Shown here: in pieces, positions 32,847-44,698 of the stretch | Position numbering within the stretch: the stretch's first letter is position 1 | Layout of the letters: the number at the start of each line of letters is the position of its first letter | DNA from: Panax quinquefolius | Lineage: Eukaryota > Streptophyta > Magnoliopsida > Apiales > Araliaceae | Assembly (NCBI GenBank): GCA_020205615.1 | Contig: CM035170.1 | Span: 14,856,980-14,920,979 of the forward strand | DNA: 64,000 nucleotides | Direction: 5' to 3' | Translations under genes and position numbers: made by a program | Notes under the pieces: generated by a model | Told to the model about the DNA's origin: nothing | The model's database searches: none | What the model saw: the letters and a program-made list of their open reading frames with translations, nothing else

Positions 32847-35800
32847 TGTGAAGCCCCCAAAACAGGTATATATCACCCATCTTTAGTCACCAGATACATG
32901 GTACATAAATTCAAATACAACTTAATTATACAACAGTCGTGTAAAATACGACAAAACATAGCTGAGAGTTTAAACAAGAATATTATCATCTAGACAATAT
33001 CCACACTCAATGGAGTCCTCATTACAATTATTATCACATTATTCCGTAGAATAGTGAGGACTACTAAAGCCACTTATACTGGATCATCACTCCATTCCCA
33101 CTGTCTCAAATTTATATTCTCATTTCACAAGAGAACAATGAAAGAAAAGGGAGAGCTCAACTAGTCCAAGAAGAAATATTATGACTAAGATAATGCGAAT
33201 AAAATTATCGTTAGCCTTCAACAAAGATGTTAAACGATAAAATATAATAAATATCAAGTTTAATCTGCAACAGAATAAACAATCCATTAGAAGAGTCAAG
33301 TAGAGCGTGATATCTACTATCTTCTATGATTTAAAAAGTTTATCACCAATTTTATCAATGTAATACCCATTAAGAGTTCTTTGTTATACCTAAGACAAAG
33401 CGAACTTTAATCACCGTCTTCACCGAACCACCAAAGATTATAGTTAAATTCACAATTCATGTTTATAACAAAGTGAATCAATAGTAATTCCTTATCGCAA
33501 AGGCTTAATAGAATGTTCACTCAATATCCTTACCCCAAAGGCTAAAGATATTCAAATGTAATAAGAATGATCATACCAATCGGTTTGTCTACCTTTTGTA
33601 ATACGGGCCAAAGATATTCAACTATAAAAGCAATGGTCATGATCATACCAATCAATTGTCTGTCAGTGCACTACGGCCAAAGACATTCAACTGTTAACTA
33701 ATGGTCATGATCCTGCCAATCACATCATCGAATTATCCATGCACTACGGGCCAAGGATATTCGTTATTATCATCAACAGTTATGATCATTTCATACACAT
33801 GTCCATCTTTTCACGTAAGCCAAAGATATACAACTATAAAACCAATAATCAACAGTCCATCTTTGCACATAAGCCAAAAATATACAATCAGAAAACCAAT
33901 AATCAACGATCCATCTATGCGCGTAAGCTAAAGATGACTTTCAAAGACAATATAAGCATGAGGATGATGACAATGATATAAGCATTAATCAACGAAATCA
34001 ATGATAAATATTAAAGACTTTAAAATTTATCCGAGTTTTTAAAATATCCAAATTGTCAACACGATCTTTGTTTTTGTGGAGTAAAATTCAAGAATAATAT
34101 TCATGTACCAAAAAATAATTTGAACAAAAAGAAATATATTTTTCTAGTGAATAGTACTCCGTGAATAGTACCCCATGAATAGTACTTCGGGAATAGTACC
34201 TCGTGAATAGTACCCCGACATGAAAAGTATCCCAAATACCCGAGTGAATAATATTCTGGTGAATAGTAATTTGGGTGAATAGTAACCCGTGAATAGTAAC
34301 TTGTGAATAGTACTCTGACACGAAAAGTGCCCCGAATACCCGAGTGAATAATACTAGATTGAATAGTAATAGGGTGAATAGTAATCCGTGAATAGTAACT
34401 CGTAAATAAAATGATATTTCATGACGAGTACAAAAGAAATGATATCTCATACGAGTATAATAGAATATAAGAAACTGCAAATGGATTTTCACCCGCCATG
34501 CGGTAATCCACGTAGACAGATCATTTCCACAATTTAATAAGGAATGAATACAAAGGATCATTCACCATGCATGCGGTAGTCCACACAGACAGGTTATTCC
34601 AATAGAATAATAAATAATGGAATAACAACAAATTCACCGAGGCATGCGATAGACCGCATGATGAAGTTATTCCAACGTAATAATAAAGAATGGAACCAGT
34701 CATGCGTAATCCGCATTGCATGTGATATTCCAACGTAATAATAAAGAATGAAACCAGGTCATGCGTAATCCGCATGCATGTGATATTCCAACGTAATAAT
34801 AAAGAATGGAATAACAACAGAATTCCACAGGCATGTGATAGACCGCGCAGACAGGTTATTCCAATAGAATAATAAAGAATGGAATAACAAAAGAATTTCA
34901 CCATGTATATGCGGTACTTGGCATGAGATAGGTTATTCCAACATGATAATAAAGAATGGAATAACAACTCTTAAGAGTATTGAAAGAATATAACTCTCTT
35001 CATGAATACGAAAAGAATAATACCCCTTACCTCGTAAGAAGATCGGATATCGGAATAGTGAAGTAGCAGAACTTCGCTTCTTCTTTCTCTCTATAGCTTA
35101 TATCTCTATAATTGCCTTTGTGAGACTTAGTGAATTGGTGAGAATGAAGGAAGAATGAGCTTCTATTTATAGAAAAATATAGTTTTGATAATTACACGTT
35201 TTGGGGCTCGAAATTTTACAATATAATACCTTCCTCATTTTCTTCATTTTTAATTTGGTCCTGCAAGTATTATCAAACTTGCACCAACTCCCCTAATAGT
35301 ACATTTATGTGAATCAATAGTGCACACATGTGAATAAATAGTTATAAGCATGTGAATTAATAGAAATTAATTGCTCATTTATCCGATTAATTACCCAATT
35401 GGTCAATATAACTTCCAGACATCAATTAATATCGAAATAAATGTCAATTTTCACTAACACTAATAATTTCAACACAATGGAACTATCAATTTCATCTTTA
35501 ATCAACACGAACTTATTCATCATTAATATTATAACTCACAATATTTAACAACTAGGTCGTTCCCAGGAAAGAGGGGGCTTTCCGATAAGGATTTCTCCTT
35601 ATTGACGCGCAATTAGGTGACCAAACCTCTCCTTCACAGAACTTCTAGACATTGTCAATATTGCAAATAATAATATGAATAACTTTGTCGTCTCAATTAT
35701 TGATTTAATAATATAACATATTATACGATGATGATCTTTGTGACAACAATTGAATCAATAATATGAGAGATATGATGCAAAGAATTATCGTGAGCAATAA

Positions 35801-36037
35801 ATGAGTATAACTGGTGACTTCCTACGTAAGCATCAATAATCAATACCGTGTTCTACTATATAACCACGTGTATTACTGTACCTTTACTACTGGGTATTTT
35901 ATGACAACTTGTTTACTTTGAAAAAAAAATTCAAATATCACCTTTAACTTTAACCTTTTATCAATTTAACCATTTACTAAATAGAAAAATTATAAGAAAA
36001 TTGAATACTTTTATTTCATAAAATTTGGTGTCTCACA
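32847..36037 (-). mobile_element. Ladder LTR C
   Basis: From TGTGAAGCCCCCAAAACAGG to GGTGTCTCACA, 3191 bp. It contains the CTACGGGCCAAGGATAT repeat (33590-33930), GTGAATAGTA units (34136-34410), the 55-75-bp tandem repeat (34560-34960), a TATA box at 35164-35171, and the conserved GGAAAGAGGGGGCTTTCC inverted repeat near 35566-35583. Confidence 0.8.
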
Positions 36038-36192
36038 GACATGCCACATATTATCCCTATATTCTGACTAACCAATTAAATAACAAATAAGCTTAGGTAG
36101 GTCATACTAGCGAAGGATTTATCCGTCTCTCTTCTCCTAGTTCTAGCCTCACATCTCAGCCAGGGATCAAATCCCTAAGCTTTGATGCCAAC
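36038..36192 (-). mobile_element. Leader/PBS remnant between LTRs C and D
   Basis: On the minus strand, right after LTR D, it reads GTTGGCATCAAAGCTTAGGG, an initiator-Met-like PBS, then leader sequence matching 30000-30137. Confidence 0.7.
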
Positions 36193-37215
36193 TGTGACGC
36201 CCTCAAAATATGTGTACACAACTCATTCTGAGTCGTCAAATACATGTTACATAATTTAAATACAAACTTAATTATACAACAGTCGTGTAAAATACGACAA
36301 AACATAAGCTAAGAGTTTTAACATGAATATTGTCTCGTAGACAATATCCAAACTCAAATGGAGTCCTCATTACAATTATTATTACACTATTTTATAAATG
36401 AGGACTACTACAGCCACCATCTCGGACTGTCACTCCATTCTCCGACTAGTCCCGGCTATATTCTCATTTTCTAAAGAGAACAATGAAAGCAAAGGGTGAG
36501 CTCAACTGGTCCAGTAAATAATATTACGACTAAGATAACACATTTTTAATAATATTTATTCATCATTAATATTATAACTCACAATATTAAAAACTAGATC
36601 ATTCCCAGAAAAGAGGGGACTTTCCGATAAGGATTTTTCCTAATTGGCGCGCAATTAGGTGACCAAACCCCTTTTTTGACAGAACTTTTTAGACATTGTC
36701 AATAATACAAATAATAATATGAATAACTTTGTCGTCTCAATTATTGATTTAATAGTATAAAATATTGTGACAATAATTGAATCAATAATGTAAGATACTA
36801 TGCAGCAATTACTATGGCAATAATTGAATAAAATTGAGTGACTTCTCACGTAAGCATCAATAATCAAAGGTATTGTACAATACCGTGTGCTACTATGCAA
36901 CCACGCGTATTACTGTATTTTTATCACCAGGTATTTCAATAATTAACGGTAAAACTTTTGTCGTTATTTTTATAAAAAGTTATTTATGTCGTTTTCTAAC
37001 TCCGACAATAATTCCGTTATAAGGTCCACCAATGATTGTGTCGTCGTACGAATATTCTCCGACCAAACGAATATTTTATGACAATTTGCTTACTTTGCAA
37101 AATTTTTACATATCACCCTTGATTTTAACCTTTTATCAATTTAACCATTTACTAAATAGAATAATAATTATAAGAAAATTGAATACTTTCATTTCATAAA
37201 ATTCGGGGTCTTACA
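36193..37215 (-). mobile_element. Ladder LTR D, internally deleted
   Basis: From TGTGACGCCCTCAAAATATG to TCGGGGTCTTACA, 1023 bp. It keeps both ends but lacks the middle: sequence jumps near 36541 from the outer part straight to the block before GGAAAAGAGGGGAC. The minisatellites and TATA box are lost. Confidence 0.75.
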
Positions 37216-37402
37216 CCAATATAATATTGTAAAGAATATTAGATGATGTATTAGTAAAAGTCTTCGTACCTAGTAATAAAATGTAAGATTATGCAGAAGT
37301 TTTGTAAGATTAATATAATTATCTTTATGTTATAATGAGATGTATTGAATGAGTAACACTAAATTGCGGTTTTTAAGGAGACTCAGATTTGGGCGTGTTA
37401 CA
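37216..37402 (+). mobile_element. Possible LTR 3'-end fragment
   Basis: Ends TTTGGGCGTGTTACA, a common end of plant gypsy LTRs. Its start is lost at LTR D. No partner is found in the window. Confidence 0.3.
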
Positions 37403-39178
37403 GAAAATGATATACATATCGACAAATATTTGACGAAATTTAATTGTGACTAACGTGAAAGTGTATACGAAAAGATAAAATAAATTAAAGTTAGTCTCTT
37501 TTTAATTTCTACATATCATATATATGCACATATGTCGAAATTATAAATCGACTAAAAAACTTTCGCAATGTGTACAAGACTCTAATAATATTTCATATGT
37601 TGTCATTAACACTTCAGAATTTGTCAGTATTCTAAAACTAAGTTCTACGATATTGTAAAAAATTATCAATTTACAATTAGGATGTATAACAATACATGAC
37701 ATTATGTGAGATCATAAGATATGTCTACTATATTTACTCCCTCTCGCTCTCCCGGATAGACACAGCAAGCGGACCCCAAAGCCCGCTGAATTGACCGTCA
37801 AAATCCGGACTTTGGGCGCATTTTTAAGCCCTCGAAAACTCAAATATTTTGGCCCGATCCATGACTGACCTTTGGCTATGGCTTTTGTTTTTAAATAAAA
37901 TGTTACTACTTGTGAGACTTAAACACAAGACTTGTAAGTAAATAAATATTAGTTCAAACCAATTGAGCTACAACAACTATTTGTTTTAATGCAATCTTCA
38001 ATATATTTTAACTATAATTGAAAACTATAATTAAGATATGCAGTTAATGTAAGTAATTAATTTATCGTGTTTGTTTGTATTATTGTTTGTTATTAATTAT
38101 TTTATTATTTTTAATATTTATTATTACTACTATTTACGGTGTAGCAAAGAGTTTGCAAAAAAAAAAATATTAAAGGGAGAAGCACGTGGTAGTAAGCCTT
38201 AAACAGACCACTTGGCCTCATATTTCTACCCACCAAAACCTCCTGCCTTTTTGGCCCTTTACTACCCTTGCTTGCCGTTTAGTCTCTTGGGATAATTAAA
38301 GTATAATTTGCACACGTATTTAAAAAAAAAAAGCAAAAAAAAAAAATAAAAGTATCAAATTATATCTTTAATGGCCCCACATAATTATATAAAGTGTTGA
38401 GTACTTTTTTTTTCTATATTAATGGACCTCAGTAAATGATATATTTATCATTCAATTTATGTACTTTATCTCATCTTTTTGGAAGAAAAAAAAAGGTATA
38501 CCTTTAGTTATTATTTTAGGCACAAAGGGAGTATATATCAATTCTTATAACTAAAAGCATAATATTCAATTGACGTTCAATTGATTGAGTTAATTTGACT
38601 TGTCGAGTTGACTCAAACGTGTTGTTCTTTTTATTTCCTATTCCATTCAGTACTTCTTTTAACATCAAATTTTTTTTACTCCTTTCCTTTCTTATTAGAT
38701 AAAAAAATCAAAATTTTAAGAACTTTCAACTTTAATAGTATACATTGAATAAAAAATATAATCATTCATATTTTTAAATTCGTGTAATTGAATCTTTTCT
38801 TCTACACTCTTTATACATATTCACCACTACAAAATATGTATATATTCAATATTGAAACTCTTTGTATTATTCATAAATTTCATGACCAGTGCATGAATAG
38901 ATTAATTACAATATATATTACATATGTTTTAAAATTTATAATTATATTATTAAAATAAAATTTATACTAATATTCAAACAGACCTCTGTCTCGCAGGGAT
39001 TCACCTTCTAATACGATTAAAAATATTACCAAACTTGACTTGACATGGTCAAATTTATCTATAAATACAGTCAGTCACTCATTTATGTCATATTTGTCTT
39101 TCCATAATTTCATTAATGTCATATAAACACACATTTTACTAGTATTTTATAACTAAACACGTAAATTGTTTTGAGCCT
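37403..39178. other. Intergenic A/T-rich DNA
   Basis: No ORF with recognisable content on either strand. A more GC-rich patch at 37725-37880 and a promoter-like stretch near 38150-38290 have no adjacent gene. Poly(A)/poly(T) runs are frequent. Confidence 0.5.
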
Positions 39179-39187
39179 GATCTATAA

Positions 39188-39341
39188 GAGAGGCGATCCT
39201 CTGTCTTTATTTTTCTTATCCCTTTGTGTCTCTCCACTTAAATTTTGACACATAACCAATTAATTTTAAGAAGTTATGTGTCAAAATTTAAATTGAGATA
39301 CACAAGAAGATAGAGAAAATGGGGACAGATGATCTGCTCTC
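39188..39341. mobile_element. Small MITE with imperfect 9-bp target duplication
   Basis: 154 bp that fold on themselves: GAGAGGCGATCCTCTGTC at the left against GAGAGCAGATCATCTGTC on the complement of the right end, and ACTTAAATTTTGACACATAA against its inverted copy in the centre. The flanks GATCTATAA (39179-39187) and GATCTACAA (39342-39350) differ at one base. A 9-bp duplication points to a Mutator-like MITE; 8-bp (hAT) is also possible. Confidence 0.7.
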
Positions 39342-39350
39342 GATCTACAA

Positions 39351-39958
39351 TCAAATTTAGTTGCGACAAATCACGTATTTCCTTTTCCCTTGTAATAATA
39401 ACATAACTCGGATCCAATAAAGGGGGGAAATAATAGAAGAAAATAATTGGCATGAACTAAGAGCAAATTCAAAATAACGAAAAATGCTTTATTTTGTTTT
39501 CAAACTTGAATTAATACCTTATATATAATAGGCCGATAAAAAATTATAATTTAAAATGATTGTGAGTTGACTCGGATAGTCTTTGAGTTAATTCGATTTT
39601 AAATCTTTTTTAATAAATTTATTTATTGGAGTTGAGATTTTAGACCTTTTATATTCAACAATGCAAAACTTTTTTAGGCGTTATATGTACATGCACGTAC
39701 TAACTTTAAATTAATAGTGGCTTTTAATTATTCACATAAATGCAACGTATATACAATACCAAAAATTTACTATGCTTTGTATCTCTATTCTCTCCTTTCT
39801 TCTTCACCATATCCTTCAATTACTTTTATTTTCTGAATAACCTTTTGCGTAAGAAAAGTGAACAAAATAGAGAGGAAGAGTTGTTGTTAAGTAAGTATGT
39901 ATGTTTCAACAATTCCAATGATGACTATACAAGTGAAATTATATGCATTTAATATTTC
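39351..39958. other. A/T-rich DNA left of the first TACGAT solo LTR
   Basis: A 70-aa ORF at 39740-39952 has no recognisable motif and runs to the LTR edge; I do not call it. Target duplication ATTTC is at 39954-39958. Confidence 0.45.
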
Positions 39959-42860
39959 TGTTAATTTCCAGTAGACACACAATAGATCTAGAAGGGGGGT
40001 TGAATAGATCCTTTTTCGTTTCAAATATTTTCCTCGTTTATTTTGTATTGCTAATGATTTAGCATATGACAAACATAAGAATCTTTTCAAGCACAACGGA
40101 ATAAGTAAAAGATCTCCTTCATTGATATATTTATAATCATACATACATTGTTCTTAGAGTTAGTTAAGTTGTAAGCAGTTAATACATGCATAGCAGTTAT
40201 AGCAGTTAGGTACATAATGTAAATGACATAAAGTAAAAGACACAAGGGATTTTAAGTGGTTCAGAGACTCAAGCTCCTAATCCACTTCTTTGCTTTCAAC
40301 TAGCAGGATTTCCACTAAGTAAGGGCCAACAGCCTTAATTAGAACTTCAGTTCACTAAGAACTCTTCAAGGCCAGCAGCCTTGGGACTCCTCTAGTTCCC
40401 TAGGAACTCTTCAAGCCTAGCAGACTTGGAAACTTCATTTATTCTCTCCGGACAAGGACCCCTCAGGCCCTGACTTCTTGTTGTAGTTGTTGTTGTTGTT
40501 GGTGCTGAGCTGCTACTGTACTTAGTAGCTTGGCGTGGTCCTCTTTGTATTTTTCTTGATGCGGACTACATCTTCTTTGGTGCAAATGATCTTCATTCTA
40601 TTATGCTCATCTTTATACGATGCCAGTTGTGCACCATCACCATTTGGGTTTGCTAAGTGTTTAAGCTTTTGGTAGACTTCTTCTGGCACTTAGCATTCCC
40701 TGAATCCTTCTTGACTGGTTGGAAGACATGGTTCTGCACTTGTTCTGATTCAGCTTTAGGTTCATGATGATTCGTAAAGTGGCTCTCTGGATCTTTTTTA
40801 TGCTCTACCACTTTTCTGAATGCTATTTCTTTTCTTTCTCATTTCTTAGCTTAGTTGCCATCTTCAGTGGCATTCTCATCTTTGTTGAGTGAAGCTTTAG
40901 TCTGTTTGAGTCCTTCTTCAAAGCCGCTTCACTTCCACCTCTATAATCTCACAGTCACTGAGACTTGTTCTGTTTAGTTCTGGTGGAACTCGTAGAGTCA
41001 ACAATAGCATTCTAACAACTCAACGATCCTTCAACTCCGTAACATTCAGCAGCATTTGATCTTCGAAGCTCTTGTTGATTTATACTCCTTCATAACCTTT
41101 CCGTTGTAATGTAGCCGTTGGAAGCTATTTTAATTGTTTCACAGATCTCGAGTTATTTGGTGCAGACTGCTTGATGTGACGTGATGTACTCATTTATGAC
41201 TTTTATTGACACGATGATACTCTGCTACCTTACTTACCGCCTTAGAGTTGTCACCTTTCCATGTCGGTAGTAGTCTTCTTTATTTTCTCCTTCCGATTTC
41301 TAGATCGAGGTTGTCCTTTGCATCGATGCTCTCAATAAGCTCTGTTCAAATATCAATCTTCGATTGAACCGTTGTCAATGCTTCAATCTTCATTGATCAA
41401 CTCTACGATTCTCGATGCAAATGTTTCTAGGACCTAATCGTAGTGTCCTGTTGAATGTTGATCATTAACGATTTGATACAACACTACGATCCTCAAGAGT
41501 GTTCATCGAATCTTAAATGTAGAACACCTCTTCCTTTTCTTTGTTCAGCTTCAACACGCTCCGTGTTTTTCTTGGTGATCTTAGGAACCGATACTTGACT
41601 CCTTGTTACGCCTCTTCTCGAATATCAAGACACTTCAGATTTGTGGCATGTCCAAATTTCGCTTTATCCTTGTGATCTCCGCTCACTTATCATCAATGGA
41701 CCGATCCAATGCTTAATCACTTTAGCCTTGTTCTTCGTGTGACCAAAGATCTCTGTACACTTCATCGGTTCTCGCTTGTTTGTAAAACACTACGATCATG
41801 GTTACTTCCAAGATCGTTGTCTTCTGTTCACATGACAGCTACTACACTTGCTGACTTTCCTTAGTCAGTTTCTTTGATTGAAGTCTTCTTCTGATCAACT
41901 TATGGAAGACTTCATCTTGAATGGCTTCACAACTCAATCTGCATGTTGATTGGGTTGGTGCTTAGATCTTCTGTTAGCTTGCATGCCATTCGTTGAGTGC
42001 TCTCTAGTTTTCCTTAGGTGGAATATATCTTTGCAGATTAGACCGTAGGCTTCATACTTTGGATATTCTCGGGAGTGATCATTTGTTGAGAATCGTATTT
42101 GTTCTACGATTACGCCTTGCATCATGAGCACCTCTGCTGAGGCCTTTAGTTCTCACTCTGTGATTCAAATTTTCTATCAGACAGACACTATAACTCCGAG
42201 ATCGAGATCTTGACACTCTATAATTTTTGTCTTTATCTCGATCTTGCTCGACTACGATCTCTCGCCTCGATATGATCGAAGAGACTCTACGACTCGAGTG
42301 TAGTCTACGATTCTTGACTTAACCTTCGGCAGATGCTCACGACTTCGTAGAGACAGGTTGTCTCTACGATTCTGAACATGACTTCCTCAGCAGACTACGG
42401 CTCCGAGGAAGTTCTTTTCGACACACTACGATCCTTCCTCATCACTCCTGGCAGTCGACAAACTCCGAGATCTACTATCTTGCGGACTACGATTCCGCCT
42501 TTCGATAGCTCTTGAGTTTTTCTTGACTCTCCGGCGGCACTCACGATTTCTAGTGCAGAGCTCGACGATCAGACAAGCCTATCTATTACATTATAAGATC
42601 AACCTAACAAGCTTGATCTTTCTATACTTATAGTCCTTGTACATCATTTCTTTTTAAGGACTTTACAAAGTCATTTTGCTTATGTAGGATCAACCTAACA
42701 CATTTGATCAATTCATTCTAAGTCCTTGTACATATTTTCCTATTATTTATCATAGGACTTTACATCTTTTCTTGATGCAAGCATACTTGCATATTCATTC
42801 ATATATATCATAATCAAATCATGTATAAATAGGAATATCATTCACATGCTTATTCTAACA
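39959..42860. mobile_element. Solo LTR 1, TACGAT family
   Basis: 2902 bp, TGTTAATTTCC...TATTCTAACA, with perfect 5-bp duplications ATTTC at 39954-39958 and 42861-42865. It has near the left end AATAGATCTAGAAGGGGGG, a motif I know from large plant LTRs. The right half is a degenerate array of TACGAT / CTACGATTCT units. The same family is at 44695-47694 and, inverted, at 49479-50902. No coding sequence, so the superfamily cannot be fixed and the transcriptional strand is uncertain. Confidence 0.82.
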
Positions 42861-42865
42861 ATTTC

Positions 42866-43445
42866 CATATGTTATAAACGATATTTTCATATGAACAATT
42901 TTATCTTTATTAATTTTACTTAACCACATAAATACTTTGATCAAATATTATTGTTTTCAATATAAACAATTGTTAATAATCCAAGCAGGTGTACCCTCGC
43001 ACGACTATTATTACACTAGTATTCCTAAATCTCAATCATCTATATAAATATATAATAAGACAATTTAATTTTTTGGTCTTCGCTTTTTATCTTCGCTTTT
43101 GGTCTTTGATCTTTGGTATATGCCTAAAATTTAACTATAAGTAAAGTACTTTTTATGCTCTCATAATAATGTTAGGATTAATTTAACTAGAACTAAAGCT
43201 CTCTTTATATATGGTCCTACAAACTTTAATATTAACTTATTATTCGCAACAATTTTCTTTTTTATAAAAGTCTTTTTAGTTACTTAGTCATATAATAAAT
43301 TTTAACTTAAAAGCTATATTTAGGATTTCAATTTAAATTTCTACTCAACTTTAATGTCTAAATGACTATATACTAAAAATATTATATGTACATAATAATT
43401 AATATTGAAAATTATATTATTATATATATATATATATATGTGGGG
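42866..43445. other. A/T-rich DNA
   Basis: No ORF or structured element recognised. Parts resemble 48870-49330 and 51000-51330 (a shared old repeat is possible). It ends in (TA)n and a G9 run. Confidence 0.4.
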
Positions 43446-43809
43446 GGGGGAGAATGATCCATAGCATCTATATATTTGCTATAGAATATAAAGTGGCATA
43501 TAACATCTATATCATCCGTTTAATAAATGAAAGGCTGATATTTGATTTGGGAACACGTCGTCCGCTAGTATTACTAGCGGACATGATTAATGAAAAAAAG
43601 TCCCACTTTTGCCCACATATACGAACATTACATAGAATATAAGACTAGCGACGGACAAAATAGAATCCCAATACAACACTAATTCCTTCCTTTAATCCTT
43701 CCTGCACTGCAATTCCCAATACACAGCAACATCAATTCAATTCCAACACTGCACTGCAAAATCGACTACACCACAACATCAATTCAATTCCAACACGAAT
43801 TCATCGGAT

Positions 43810-43975
43810 GATCGAATTGCTATGCAGCGAGAGTTAGGTGCTAGTAAAGAAGAACTTCATCGGATGAATCTTGAAGCTGATCTTAGTGCTACCGAGCCTT
43901 TGAAAAATGAGGCTGCTCAACTCCGCGCAGAAGTTCAGAGGATATATAGGATTAGGCAGAAAGGATTTAATATAT
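43810..43975 (+). pseudogene. FLX-like (FLC expressor-like) gene fragment
   Basis: Reads [20 protein letters not shown], then [19 protein letters not shown] and [11 protein letters not shown]. This is the central coiled coil of plant FLX/FLX-like proteins, where the consensus runs ELAAAxEELxRMN, about 25 residues, then LEAELRATEPLKxExxQLRAEVQxL. Those ~25 residues are missing here, so a deletion or an exon skip separates the two halves. FLX proteins act in the nucleus with FRI in flowering control. After 43975 the frame runs into unrelated sequence. The direction relative to any promoter is unknown. The fragment lies wholly inside the TIR element. Confidence 0.7.
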
Positions 43976-44470
43976 ATGTAACACCCATTTCTTTTTCTTC
44001 TCCTTGCTTACTCTTTTTTTTTCCTTATCGGAGACGGTTGCTCTTTTGTTGCGGTGATGAAGGATTTGCGCATGACTGGTGGCATTTTGATTTCGGAAAA
44101 TGATGAAGGTATCAATCGACGATTGAGGTGAAAATAGGGGGATTAGGAGAGGGAGACGACGTTGAATGCGAGGGATTTCATGGGTTGTAGAAGAGGAATT
44201 TCATGAATGCGAAGGATTTCATGGTACAAATTTCCCAAAAAATTTATGGCTTTTTTAGGGTTTCTTATCCTTCCACTAGTTCATGGCTTTCTCTCTTTAA
44301 TTTCTATCATAATCATATCTTTAGGACAAAAGAAAAAATCTACTCAAGAATCCTTTTATGAATACGTGATGAAGATGAAATTGAATAAGAATCGTTGTGA
44401 GAAGAGGTGGAAGTCACTCATCATATACACGATTCTGTCTAGCAATAGCCATTTGACATGGTATCTCGCT
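43976..44470 (+). other. Unidentified cargo of the TIR element
   Basis: Two ORFs (43822-44103 continuing, and 44207-44554) contain no motif I recognise. One frame reads [18 protein letters not shown], which looks protein-like. It may come from a second gene. The 44207-44554 frame runs into the right arm and is unlikely to be a gene. Confidence 0.35.
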
Positions 44471-44659
44471 CTAGATGGATATGCATCCGCTAGTATTTGG
44501 GGGCATTTTTGTCTCAGAATTTCAATAACCCAGTCCGCTAGTACTTCTAGCTGACGACATATGTTAATATTAAATCCCAGCCCTTCATGTTTCTAATGGA
44601 TGGTTAAAATGTTATATGCTACTTTTTAATCCATAGCAAATAGATGCTATGGATCATTC

Positions 44660-44694
<35 letters not shown>

Positions 44695-44698
<4 letters not shown>

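Larger units (their letters stand above)
43446..44662. mobile_element. TIR element carrying a FLX-like gene fragment
   Basis: About 1.2 kb between two (TA)n tracts. The ends are inverted: AATGATCCATAGCATCTAT at 43453 and its complement near 44641-44658. Similarity extends about 180 bp into each side (GTCCGCTAGTATTACTAGCG against GTCAGCTAGAAGTACTAGCG). Between the arms is sequence of different composition, including a coding fragment at 43810-43975. No transposase, so it is a non-autonomous, Pack-type element. Confidence 0.7.

Noticed and set aside
34088..34967. ORFs of about 150 aa on the minus strand (also 27673-28826)
   Set aside because: They translate the LTR minisatellites (YYSRGTIH-like repeats).
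37720..37880. GC-richer patch as a tRNA or coding exon
   Set aside because: No cloverleaf, A/B boxes or readable protein motif found.
44207..44554. 115-aa ORF
   Set aside because: Runs into the right arm of the TIR element and contains no motif.
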